NCBI GenBank assembly: GCA_004369045.1
Contig: ML213510.1
Span: forward strand, 565,291 to 629,290
Reading direction: 5' to 3'
DNA: 64,000 nt
Source of the DNA: Heliocybe sulcata
Taxonomy: Eukaryota; Basidiomycota; Agaricomycetes; Gloeophyllales; Gloeophyllaceae
The notes under the pieces are model-generated. The model was not told the DNA's origin. It saw nothing but the letters and a program-made list of their open reading frames with translations, and ran no database searches. Position 1 is the first letter of the stretch. Every line of letters starts with the position of its first letter. Below are positions 1 through 10,477 of this stretch, piece after piece. The position numbers and the translations under genes are program-made.

Positions 1-729
1 CTCGCACGTTCGGTCGGAGGTCAGCAGAGGGTCTTGCGATACGAGAAGCCAGCTGGGACTGCTTAGTCTGGAGGTCCAGGTATTACAGTGCGAGGGATGG
101 CTAGGGTATATTGTATGCACGACAGCCAGGACAACAGAGGAGAAGAGCAAGCGCCGGATGGACGCAACGGAGAGCGGTACGAGCACATCCCGTGGAAATT
201 GATCCTAATGAAACAATCATGACAGCTTGCAATTGGGTGCTTTAGGGCAGTACCACTCTTGATCGAGGACGACATCATGCATCCAATGTACGCAACGCTG
301 CAGCCTCAGTGGTTCGCGGTCGGGTTATGTCCGAGAAATCAAGTATAACGGCGAAAAGTAGCTGCAAGGTGGACTACGTACTACCTTTACGAACGGGGGT
401 GTCATACTAATGAGTTGTACGGGCGCATGGCGGGAAATGCTCTGCTAACACCCGTCTGATAACAGTAATGCTTAAAGTCGGGTCATCTGCACTATCTTCT
501 GCAGATATTTGTTGTACTAATCCTACATGCTCGGGTTATCAGGCCTTCAGGAGGCGGTCTGTGTGTCGGTGCGCTGCAGTGCATAGGAATAGCCAAGTGA
601 CGACGGCATTTTCCGGACCGCCACATCCCCGCCCCTGTGCAGTTATTTCTCCAGAGTTGCAGTAGCAATCACGCAGGCTTTGCCGCACATCAATCATGTC
701 AACTGCTGGTGATACTGCTGAAGCAGGGA

Positions 730-1519
730 ATGAAGCTTGAAGCCTCGAACCATGAAATTCCGTTAGTCCGACGTCACGAGGAGTACTACTTTGTAGACGG
801 AAATGTTATCCTACTAGTAAGTTCTCATGTTGGCGCGATGTGAACCCTCGAGCGGCAGCTAATGCATCAGCACAGGCTGAGGATGTGCTGTTCAACTTGC
901 ACCGCTCCCTACTAGAGCGGTACTCCCCTGTATTCCGAGATATGTGGGCAATGCCAGGAAGTTCAGACTCGCTCGCTGAACTAGAAGGCGCATCTGACGC
1001 CAATCCGATCGTCATTCATACTAGCGCATACGATTTTGAGCGATTTCTTTGGATATTCTATCCCGCGTGAGTCCTCACTGGCACGTTACTGGGCATCTAC
1101 TGGACATGTCACGCAGTCAGTGGGGGATTTACAGGCCTTCCAGTGAAGCTGAATGGCGTTCTGTGCTGGATCAAGGTGAGAAGTGGCAAGTATCAGGTAT
1201 CAAGTACCTGGCCGGGCGCAAGTTACTGGGTCTTCCCCTTAACCCTGTTGAGAAGGTTCGTTTATGGAGGATATACGACCTTACCGAAGGTCGGCACTGG
1301 TTGTTCGAGACCTATATTGATCTCGCTCGCCGTGACAAGAAGTTCGAAGCTAAAGAAATCGAAGACATTGGTGTAGAGACCTTTGCGGCAATTGCCAAAG
1401 CTCGGGAGCTACTTTTGGAGCGACATTCCTCGTATCGTACCAACAGGGCGACTTACAGGTCATATGTCGTTTTGAAGGAAGTCTTCCCAGGACTTGAAGA
1501 GCCCGTTTTTAAGTACTAG
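730..1519 (+). CDS. BTB/POZ domain protein
   Basis: A 226-aa protein from three exons (730-816, 876-1066, 1117-1519) whose phases join cleanly. The ATG at 730 is the first in-frame ATG of exon 1. The N-terminal half is the BTB fold seen in many Agaricomycete orphans: HEEYYFVDGNVILL, then FNLHRSLLERYSPVFRDMW, then FERFLWIFYP. The C-terminal part (EKWQVSGIKYLAGRKL, later LWRIYDL) matches the helical tail of the same family. BTB domains mediate dimerisation and often recruit cullin-3, but no second effector domain is visible, so the role is unknown. The family is typically expanded in mushrooms. The gene ends 157 bp from the convergent F-box/RCC1 gene. Family call confident; exact start less so. 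Confidence 0.8.
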
Positions 1520-1676
1520 AGCTGGTACCAGCGTGTGGCAGTCACAGCTAGTCATGCCTCATATTCCCAGCTCCGTAATCCTTTGGCTGATCAAAATGCA
1601 TCCATTAGCATTCTCCAATAATATTCGACCTGTTGCGCTTCCCAGACTGCTAGGGCATAAGATAGTGAGAAGCTCC

Positions 1677-3901
1677 TCAGACACCTCCTTCTGGTGGACC
1701 ATGATGCCTAGTAGGTCCGATTCTTCTCCCCCTTCCAGCGAACCCAACTCGGAAGGGAAGAATGCCTCTACCCAGCATAGGGACTGGCTGAGATGGACCT
1801 GCGCGACTTGGCGGGGATTCGTCTGCGATTTCCTCCACTTCGTCCTCGTCATCTTGTGGCTGACAATGACAGGGGTCCGTGAGTCGTTGCCTCTCTGTCA
1901 TAGCTGCCATGCATACTTACGTCCAAGTCAACAACCAATGCACCCATGTGCCACCCAGCAGCCGCTGCTGCGAAGCAGAACATGTCCCTTTTCTTCTTCT
2001 TTCCGTAATCAAACTTGACTTCAGTCGGTACCTCTACTCGTGGCGGCGTACCGAACCGATGATCTCGCGCCCTTGATCTCTGTTGCTCCGTTGTGAAGCC
2101 TCCCGCTGTACCCGGCTCGATGGTTCTCGGGTCACCCAGGCCTAGCGCGCCCTTCGAGTAGGCACCCCAAGTGTAGAGCTTTCCTGTCGAGGTCAAGGCC
2201 CCGTAATGGTAATCACCCAGAACCACTGATATAACATTCTTGTTTTGCAGTTGAGGGATGATTTCCGGGTTGGAGTCGGGAGTGGTAGATGCGGACCCCA
2301 TGAGCACTATGGAGCTGCTCCCGGGAGAATAAGCGGTAAATGTTTGAAAATGGGCGGATATCTGAAGCAGGTTTTATGTACCCCGAATGAGGATCATGGC
2401 GAAGGGACGTACGTGGGTGATGTGCATTATCTCCGGAGAAGCGAGAGAAACCTCGGGCGTAGTACCTTCCGGAGGGGAGAAAGTCGGATGCTCCCGCACA
2501 TGCTGCACCTCACTAAATTGTGGAAGCTAGAACACGCTGTCAGACCTACCCGAGGTTTGCCATACTCTCTACTTACATATTCCCATCTGACTTGGGGTAG
2601 CTCAGCGGGCCCATTGAGTCCACGGAGGGTCAGGACGTGACCCTTGTTCGTCAATCCAACGATCATATTATCACCGCCTGCAATCTTAATAAGTCGAATC
2701 TCTTTCCTTCGGTTCTCTTCGCTGTCTCCAGTATGCGGTAGCTCAGGTAGATGACTTGGTATAGGCGGCAGTCTATGCGGATCCGACTGCATGTCCCAGG
2801 TAACGCAAGGAATTGTACCTTCTGGAGTGGCTTCAGCGCGCTTGTCGCCAGATTGGTTCATCTGTTCACTCTTCTCGTCGAAGATGCGGGCCATCTCGTC
2901 GAGGAAAGGCCACCAGATGAGGACATCTCCAGATTGTGTGAGCACGCATGAGAAGGCCCAGCCACAGTCAATTTGAGCCGGAGTATGCTCCGGTACACTC
3001 TTGTCGAGCAAGGGCGACACCAGACGGAAGGGGCGGCCCCAGCTACGGAAATTCCATATATCCAGGTTCGCGTCTAAAGCTGCCGAGTGCAATCTTCCGC
3101 AACTATGAAACATAAACCGACGCGTCAGCGCCACCGATATTGGTGGGGGTGGAGAGATTTGTTTCAAGCAAAGTCAGCGCACCTGATACTGCGGATGGGC
3201 GCAGGCAATTGCAATCTCAAGGGCTGCTCTGCGACCTTCTCAGGGACAGAGTAGCCATCGCTACGCAGAGACATAAATGTTCCGTTCAGTGCGCCTATAA
3301 AGAGACACCATTAGGCAGGTATCCCTCTAAGATGATAGCGTAAATTGGTACCCCAAACGTGGATCTGTCCTTCGGAATCGAGGGCGTGAAACGACCTGTC
3401 GAGTGCGGACATGATGAATGATGACAATCAGATACTATTAGTAATATGTGTTCACGCACATTCCTCCAGCCGTCAGGCTGACTATGCGAACTCCTGGAAT
3501 GCGCAGTTCTGCGGGAGCAGGTACACCTTCGCCAAAGGCATACTTCGGTATTTGCGATTTGCTTAATCCAAGCCTATTATTTGACGTCTCTCTGTCAATC
3601 ATGAAGAAAAGTTTTGTGAACACTCCGCGGATCTCTTGGATATGACGAGAACTCACCCCCAGACGAAGACTTTCGGGTGGCTGAGCCCTTGATAAATGAA
3701 CTTCCATCCGCTCGTCCTGGCTGTCCCTTCTCCGGAGAAATTGAAGTCCTGTTTTAGCTTACGTTTCCAAAACGTATCGTCGTTGCATAGATCCGCGAAA
3801 AAGTGACTCGTGCAAGCGAGGCGGCCTACATCAGGAGGAGATACATAGGGCAGGAGGTTGTCGAGGAGCGTCTCAACTGGTATATCAGAGAGAGACAGCA
3901 T
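1677..3901 (-). CDS. F-box protein with RCC1-type repeats (Saf1-like)
   Basis: Multi-exon minus-strand gene. The start is the ATG at 3901, which opens an F-box at once (LSDIPVETLLDNLLPYV, then VGRLACTSHFFADLC). RCC1-like blades follow: SFHALDSEGQIHVWGT near 3400-3360, a blade with FSCVLTQSGDVLIWW near 2950-2910, DNMIVGLTNKGHVLTLRG near 2670-2620, and YHYGALTSTGKLYTWGAYSKGALGLGDP near 2210-2130. The tail is acidic and then Gly/Arg-rich, ending at the TGA at 1677. F-box plus RCC1 propeller is the architecture of yeast Saf1, a substrate adaptor of the SCF ubiquitin ligase that targets adenine deaminase on entry to quiescence. The substrate here is not known. Internal exon borders between 3430 and 2310 are approximate. 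Confidence 0.85.
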
Positions 3902-3969
3902 CGTACGCTGCAAGTTACGATGCGAGTTACAGTACAGCAAGCTGCTACAGAGTCAATGCGCAGGTCGCG

Positions 3970-4263
3970 TCAGTGGCAAAGGGCGCCGCAGCCGCACCAG
4001 ATTGCCAGTATGACGTCACCCAGAGTAAGCATGGGTTTGGGAAGCTGTGACAGAGTCACAGTAAGTTTGAAAATTGTGGTTTTGCGGGTCTTACCTGTTC
4101 CTCTACGTCCTCAGCGTCGGAATCCAACTGCTCGTATGGCTGTGCCAACTTTGGCGACCGAACGACGACCGCTCTTACAGAACACCCATGCGATGGGTAA
4201 GATAGCTGCGCACCTGAGACGGGCACGCAGCTGCTCTGGCGCAGTCGGAGGATAGGGATCCAT
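3970..4263 (-). CDS. possible small three-exon gene, 67 aa, unknown function
   Basis: Exons 4263-4214, 4173-4095 and 4044-3970 (50, 79 and 75 nt) join in frame from an ATG to a TGA through two GT-AG introns of 40 and 50 nt. The product starts MDPYPPTAPEQLRARLR, has an acidic middle (EQLDSDAEDVEEQ) and ends in a short hydrophobic, cysteine-containing segment (LGDVILAIWCGCGALCH) that could be a membrane tail. I do not recognise a family. It lies in tandem with the F-box/RCC1 gene, with 68 nt between its stop and that gene's ATG, so the two could share one transcript. Splice signals and phases support it; it could still be a chance chain of open segments in the F-box promoter. Confidence 0.45.
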
Positions 4264-7200
4264 CTGACTGTTGAATGTCAAAATCTTTCGTCAGGTGCGA
4301 TATTAATTTCCTCCCGCTTTATGTTTCTTGGCATTTATTTTGGGCAAGGCCTTGATGCGCGACCAATAGAGGCGGAAGCAAGACTACATATCTCAATTTT
4401 AGTGCCGCAATCATATTGCGCGCGGCAACGATCAGCAGCTGAGCGCTGGCAGTTGCTGGTGCCTTGCGTGGACATACTGGCCGGTTCCCATCCTCGGAGA
4501 ATCTCTGTGGCTTGGCTGTATTATTTGAATAAACCCGGTGGAAGAGAACTCGTGCCAATTCCGGCGTCATCGGCCTCACCGTGTGTCAAGCACTTGGTCG
4601 ACAGCAAGGTTGCCCAGTCAATCAAGAGCTCATATGACTCTGTTGCGGCGGTCTCGTCCTCGAAGGCTAAAAGGGTATGACATCATCGTCCGTGCTCTTA
4701 TCCGTTTGGTAGAGGGCGGCCCGCAACAGCAGTTGATTGCACTGTATCGGGTTGTCCTGTCTCACGGGGCTCTTCGACCTGTCAAATGTATCCCTGTCTT
4801 AGGTCAATAAACTCGCCAGAAAGCTGGCACTATCTCCCAGGCAAGCATCAAAACTGTATCTTGTTGTGATCTTCCTTTCGCACCGAGGCCGGAATCTGCT
4901 CTCCTCATGGCATCATCCGTCCATCCTCCTCTCACAGTCGTCACTCACGCTGTCGGTCCTTCATCGCATGTGTTCCTGGGTCGATCAGTCCATCTCCGAG
5001 TAGGATTGCATTCCGAACTCTGCGGTTGTGTGCACGGTGGAGCGCTCAGCTGTGTACGCATAAGACGTTCATCCGGGCAAGGTCGAGGCTCGATCCTCAG
5101 TGACATCTCCTGGCAATGTTGTGTTACTTATCGTCCATTCCTACTCGCCGCCGCCATTATACTCCAAGGGATCCGCTGTTTCCGCACTCTGTCACGTACA
5201 TTGGCATCTGGCGTACCTTGGACCCTGGAGACGCCGAATAAACACAAGTGATCTGCTTTGCTCAATATAGGTGGCAACGCGACTATTGGCTAACTTATTT
5301 ATATTCCTACCGAAGACCATCAGGATCTCCTGGATATTGGATGCGGAACTTGAGCGCTTCTCGGTGCCTCGCTGGCCATCTCGCCGGGGCAGGCGTTTTA
5401 CTTCTTGACGGACTGCCATCCATTTCTGGTAGTGGTACCGAGCATCGGCCTCACACCCTCTTTGATGAAGTCTCAGGCTGGCGGTGCACATAACACCCGA
5501 CAAGTTGCTACGGTTATACTTGTAAATGTGCTGATGTTCAGGCAGCTCTTCGAGACACATGGGAAGTTCGCCAGTACTTGAACAGTTGTTGGTCCAGAAT
5601 TTTCTTATCCTTCAGTCCGCTGGCCGGCTACCCGTGGTACTTATGACTTGCATCTGTTATCAGGGTCATTCGTCTGCCTGAAGTACATGACTGTCCTTTT
5701 CTTGGACACGTGTCTTTCAGATCCAAGAGGGTCAAGAGAATAGACGGTCAGGTAATTCCAAGTTTCCTTGGCGCAGGTCCTCTGGTCACCTGTAAAATGG
5801 CTATTATGCAATACATGATCCCTCTCGAAAGCGCCCAATGTCCCGAACCTCCGTCGTCGGAAGTTGTGGTGGTGCGTATCGGGCCTCCGATAGTAGTGTG
5901 GCGTACTGAAGGCGAATATCGACGGAGGTATATCGTGATAAGATGATAAGCTACTGACTTAATGGAAGCCGTGCAAAGGCACCTTGTTTTGCCCAGCCGT
6001 AGCGTCAGTTTCACAAAATGGGGCTTCGTTGATTGTGGCGCTCTAGGACGACGTCGATAATAATAGCAAGACTGCGACCAATATCAAGACTCTAGGCGGC
6101 ACGCTCTACGGCTGGCCGAAGATCAGATATCGTGAGTAGAGTAGGAATTGGTTGAGCCATGTCCTGAAGATACAGTGTTGAAATATTGACTTCCTCGCAG
6201 GCAGGCAGTCAGCAGTCTACATACCTGTCGGAACGACGCAATGTCATTTCAACTCAGCGGCGTCACTTGACTTGATACCATCACCGTGCCACTTCTGTTG
6301 TTATCTTCGCTATGTCCTCCTGACTGACAGCGGCCTTTGTGTCTATAGATTTGACAGTGAAATCCGGGTACACCTGAATGCTGCAGTATGATACGTCAAG
6401 TGAGTCCTCTACTCTTGACATATGGATAAAAAGTTATGACCATTGTCAGGATCTGCAAATTTCCATTCGTCAAGGTCCGAATGTGCAGGTCGGCCGCTTT
6501 TCAGTTTCCGGATGCTTTCTCACAGCATTGGCAGGGAATGTCGAAACTTGCAGATCCCATAACAATCGTTGCCCCGAGAGTGCTGGCAGGGAAGCGACTT
6601 CGAGAAGCAACAAACACTGCCTCAAGTCCCGCCTTAAGTGCGAGCTGACGTCAGTTCGATAGGCTCTGGCGGGATTCCCAGACCGCATTGAAGTGAAATT
6701 GCATTCGAAGAGACATGACGAAGGCGAGGAAGCAATAGGCGTGGACGATGTGTGTGACATCCGTCTGCTGCATCGCTGAAACGTGATAGCGGTTGCATTT
6801 GTGCACGCATCATATGCCTAGGCGTCGTACGAAGTTCTCGTCGGTTTCTTGCTCGGTCGTATCTCGTGGCGAAGGCATCAATCGCGGAGCATGCCTCGTA
6901 CAAGCTTCAGGTCGACAGAACACTCTAGAAAGGCATGCGATACGCAGTGTCGTTTGTCACCCTTGGCGAAGTCCATTGTTCTTTTCGGACCCCGTTTCCT
7001 CGCTACAACCCTCCTTGCGTTCCTTTCAAGCGGCACAGCGGCGCAGTGCGTTCTTTCCTGTTCTATTTCAAAACTTCCTTTTTTAATCCGAACATCTCGA
7101 CCGTTGAACGGTCGCTCACACTGGACCAACCGACCAGGAGGGTTCTCAAAGCCCCCGACAGCTGCGCTCCGGCGCTTCTGAATCCCACCCATCTCATCTC

Positions 7201-8472
7201 ATTCATGTTTCCCAGACTGGCCGGGCCGCGGCCAAGCGTGAGTATGGAGAGCCTAAATCCACATTTAGGCAGGGGGCATCCCGACCGAGCAAGCCAGCCA
7301 CCCAGCACGCACGCCAATCTGCAGGTACGCTCCTCCCCACCTTGTCGAGCTGCGACCTTCTCACTGCTCTGTTCTCGATTTCCGTGCAGGCGTCTTCTCG
7401 AGCTCGAGGGGTTCGGTGCTTCTATTCGCGATGGGCAGGCCGCGACGCGTACACATACGCGTCTGCGTTGTCACGTCCGTCATCCTGTGCGAGTTTCTCC
7501 TTCCGTCTGCGCGTGCGTGTCTCGTGTTCGGGGCGGGATTCCGGAAGCGCTGGCCGTTGAGAGCCCCACGTCCGCTGCTCAGCGTGCAGGCAGGTATTCG
7601 CCGAAATTTACGTCTCGAACACATAACGCGTACGTCCGGGCCCGCATTGCATCTAGGCACCGACCCTGAGTCAGATCCGCCTTCTTCACTCTGTTGCATC
7701 ACGAGTAATCTTACAATTATTGCATTACGAGTAATCTCATAATTGTAAGCACACAAATCATAACCGCTGATCGACCGACCGCGACGGCGCGCAGGAGATA
7801 AACATGCTGATGTTAGTCATGTCATGTTACATTATGTACACAGATGAGCCTGCAAACAGCGAGTTCTACGCACTTGACGTCCCGACAAACAAATAGAACT
7901 TATGAACCAAGTATAATACGATATACACAAGTACGGTCCGTCATTAGAAAAGTACAATAAGCACATTCGCACACCGCGAGACAGGGGGCCGGTCGAATAA
8001 ACATAAGTCCTACAGTAACCCTATCCACAAGCAGTATAACAACGATCAAACTCGAAAGGGGACATCAACGAAAGCAATAGATAGTGTGCAGCAGAGGAGA
8101 GACATGAGAGGTAGACTGGACGCATGCAGGTAAAGAATTTACAGGAAGTGTAGGAGTACATTATCAGACCATAAACCGTATGCGAGGCGTGATGTTGAAG
8201 TAGTGTAGGCTGCGGACCTTGGTACAAGCAGATAAGGCGACAGGCGAGGAAGGAGGTCCCGTTAAAGGGATCTTAAGTCGAAGTTGAGTCGAGCAGGAAA
8301 CAGGGTGGTTAAGTTGCTGTACAATAAGCACTAGGAGTGAAGGGACACAACCGACGCGATGGAAGGTAGGCAGGCAGGAGCAGCGCTATTCCAGTACAGA
8401 CAATAAGCACCACCGAATCAAACCCGTCGAGAAAAGCAACTCACCATATCTCGCACAAGTCTTGCGCCTCCC
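4264..8472. other. 4.2-kb region without a recognisable gene
   Basis: I find no ORF with a recognisable domain here on either strand. Short open stretches on the minus strand near 5120-4521 end at plausible splice sites and may be decayed exons, but I could not build a coherent gene. A 244-codon open frame on plus at 6935-7669 has low-complexity, Arg/Ser/Pro-rich content and no family resemblance. The part next to 8472 presumably holds the 3' UTR of the Con7-like gene. A small inverted repeat lies at 7710-7749. Confidence 0.6.
7710..7749. repeat. 11-bp inverted repeat with 18-bp spacer, plus overlapping direct repeat
   Basis: CTTACAATTAT at 7710-7720 is the exact reverse complement of ATAATTGTAAG at 7739-7749. 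Overlapping it, TGCATCACGAGTAATCT and TGCATTACGAGTAATCT form a direct repeat differing at one base. The structure could fold as an RNA hairpin or be a paired protein-binding site in the gene-free DNA downstream of the Con7-like gene. Confidence 0.6.
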
Positions 8473-10477
8473 TCACCTCCGATACCCATCCTCCTCCTCC
8501 TCCTTCGGCGGCTCATACCCAGGCAGGGGCGTCAAAAGCGTGCTATCCGCCGGCAACCGCCCCCCGCCCATCCCCGCAAACCCGCCCGCAGCACCCGCCC
8601 CATACCTCGCGGGCGCCGGCACCGAATAGCTCGACCCCTGCGGCACATGCAGAGGCCGCATCGCCGGCCCCGTCAGGTCCTCCGGCATCGCGAGCGGCGG
8701 GTAGCGCAGCTCGTCGCCGAGGTACGACGGCGCGCTGCCGTACATCATCGCGTGCGCCTGCGGGTGCGCGTAGCTGCTGCTCCCGGGCGCCCTGAACCCG
8801 CCGTGGTGCGCATGCGAGGAGACCGGCTCGTACTCTTGGTGCATCGACGGCAGGGACATCCGGTGTCGCGGCAGGGAGAACGGGGACGAGGTCGGGTGCG
8901 CGGAGGTAGGCGAGAGGTGCTGCGAGTGCGAGTGCGTGGGGTGCTGGTGTTGCGGGTGGAGGGAGGGCTGCGGGTAGCGAGAGAGGGAGGAGCTGGCGAC
9001 GGCGACTGCTTGCTCTTCCTTCTTCTGCTTCCGCCATTGTTTGCGGAGCTCTTTGAATTCTACGAGTGTAGTGGGTTAATACCTGAGACGTACCACCTCT
9101 AAAAAACGCATATATGCGCTCTGAACAAACGAAGAGCATATACTGGTCATTCGTGTCTCACGAACTCCAAGTACTGTCCCGATTCAAGCGCCAGAAATCA
9201 TATTGCGCCCAGACCAACCAGCCAGGCAAACGAGTACAAAGAATAGGCAGCAAGCCGCCTAACCCAGACCAAAAAGACGGCAGACACTCACCAGCAGGCG
9301 TCCGCCTCTGTCCATGTCCCTGCATCACCACATGCGCGTTCAAGTGGTTCAGCGTGCCATACGCCTTGCTGCACCCGGGCCAGCTGCACAAGTAATTCCG
9401 CTCAATCTCATCGTACCGTCTCCGCGGCCGCTTGCGGACCTGCCCTGGCAGCGGGATAAACGAGTACGTCTTCTTATTACTCCCCCCTGAGCCGCCCGAG
9501 GCGCCTTGCGCACCTGTGCCTGTGGAAGGCGAGACCGGCGAGCGTCTCGACGCGGTGGAGGTCGCGGGGGAGCGGTTCGGGTTCGAGAGCGGCTCGGTAA
9601 AGGGCATGTTTGGGCTCGGCCCGCCCCCGCCGCTCGTCGTGCTGGATCCCGAGAAGGTGCTCTGAAGAGGACTCAGCGGTTCCTCGTGCCCGTACCCCGC
9701 TGGCACGGCGGGAATCTGAAAGCCGCTCTCGTCTGTCGCAGACTGGGCCTCGTCATACTTTCCGTCCGACGACGGTTGGGACCACTGCTGCTGTTGCTGC
9801 CCAGACGGATACGAGTGTTGCGGCTGGGGGAGGTGCAGCGACGAAAAGTCGTGGACAGAGCCTGAGCTTTGACGCGAGAGCGCATAGCGCGATGGCGGGG
9901 AGTCGTACTGGGACTGCGAGTCTGGGTAGCGCGCGTTGTAGGACGGGGCGGGCAGCGTGTACGGGGACACGGTGGGCTCCGACATGCGCCGGGCATCGAG
10001 CATGCTGAGCGGGGAGTCGGAGTAGGTCGGCTGGCTCCGGGGAATGGCGGCGTAGCGGCTGGACGAGGCGGCGGCGGGGTTGGCGAGGAAGCGCTCGTTC
10101 GGGAAGGCGGGCTGGTTGGCGGGGGCGCTGTAGGGGTGCTCGAGGGGCGGGGAGGCGCTGGCTACAGGCGAGGGGGAGGCGTACTGTGGGTGGTGCGCGG
10201 GGTGGGCGGGAGACCCTGGGGACGCCGAGGCGGCAGAGTCGTGGTAGTAGCCTTCGTGGTCGTACATGGGGTCAGAGACATTGTACTCGTAGTTGGTGTG
10301 GGAGGTGGAGGAGCCCGAAGGCGACCCGGAGGCGGAGGCCGGGCTGTAGGGGTAGGGCGGCGGGGACGGCGGGGGCTTGTGGAGGAGGTGGTTGAAGATG
10401 CGGGGCCGGTCAGGGGCGTCGTCGGCGGGCTGGAAGGGCGGGTGTGGCTGGAAGAAGGAGGGGTGATGGAGTAACAT
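8473..10477 (-). CDS. Con7-like C2H2 zinc-finger transcription factor
   Basis: Two exons (10477-9292 and 9059-8473) give a 590-aa protein; the junction restores the family signature after the finger. A long low-complexity N-terminus rich in Pro, Ser, Tyr and Gln (residues 1-335) precedes a single atypical finger, YLCSWPGCSKAYGTLNHLNA followed by HVVMQGH (C364, C369, H382, H388), then RRTPAEFKELRKQWRKQKK. This finger and basic helix match Con7 of filamentous ascomycetes, a nuclear regulator of conidiation and infection-related morphogenesis in Magnaporthe. The C-terminus is His/Ser/Pro-rich. The 232-nt intron is much longer than the roughly 50-nt introns of its neighbours. The target programme in a mushroom is unknown; a developmental or cell-wall role is inference. 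Confidence 0.85.

Noticed and set aside
4011-4018. TGACGTCA palindrome resembling an ATF/CREB site upstream of the F-box gene
   Set aside because: It falls inside the last exon of the possible small gene (Gly-Asp-Val codons), so a regulatory reading is not supported on its own.
6935-7669. 244-codon plus-strand open frame
   Set aside because: Composition is Arg/Ser/Pro-rich and low in information, typical of GC-rich non-coding DNA; no family resemblance and no splice context.
9869-10474. 201-codon plus-strand frame rich in Gly, Val and Arg
   Set aside because: Antisense shadow of the low-complexity N-terminus of the Con7-like protein.
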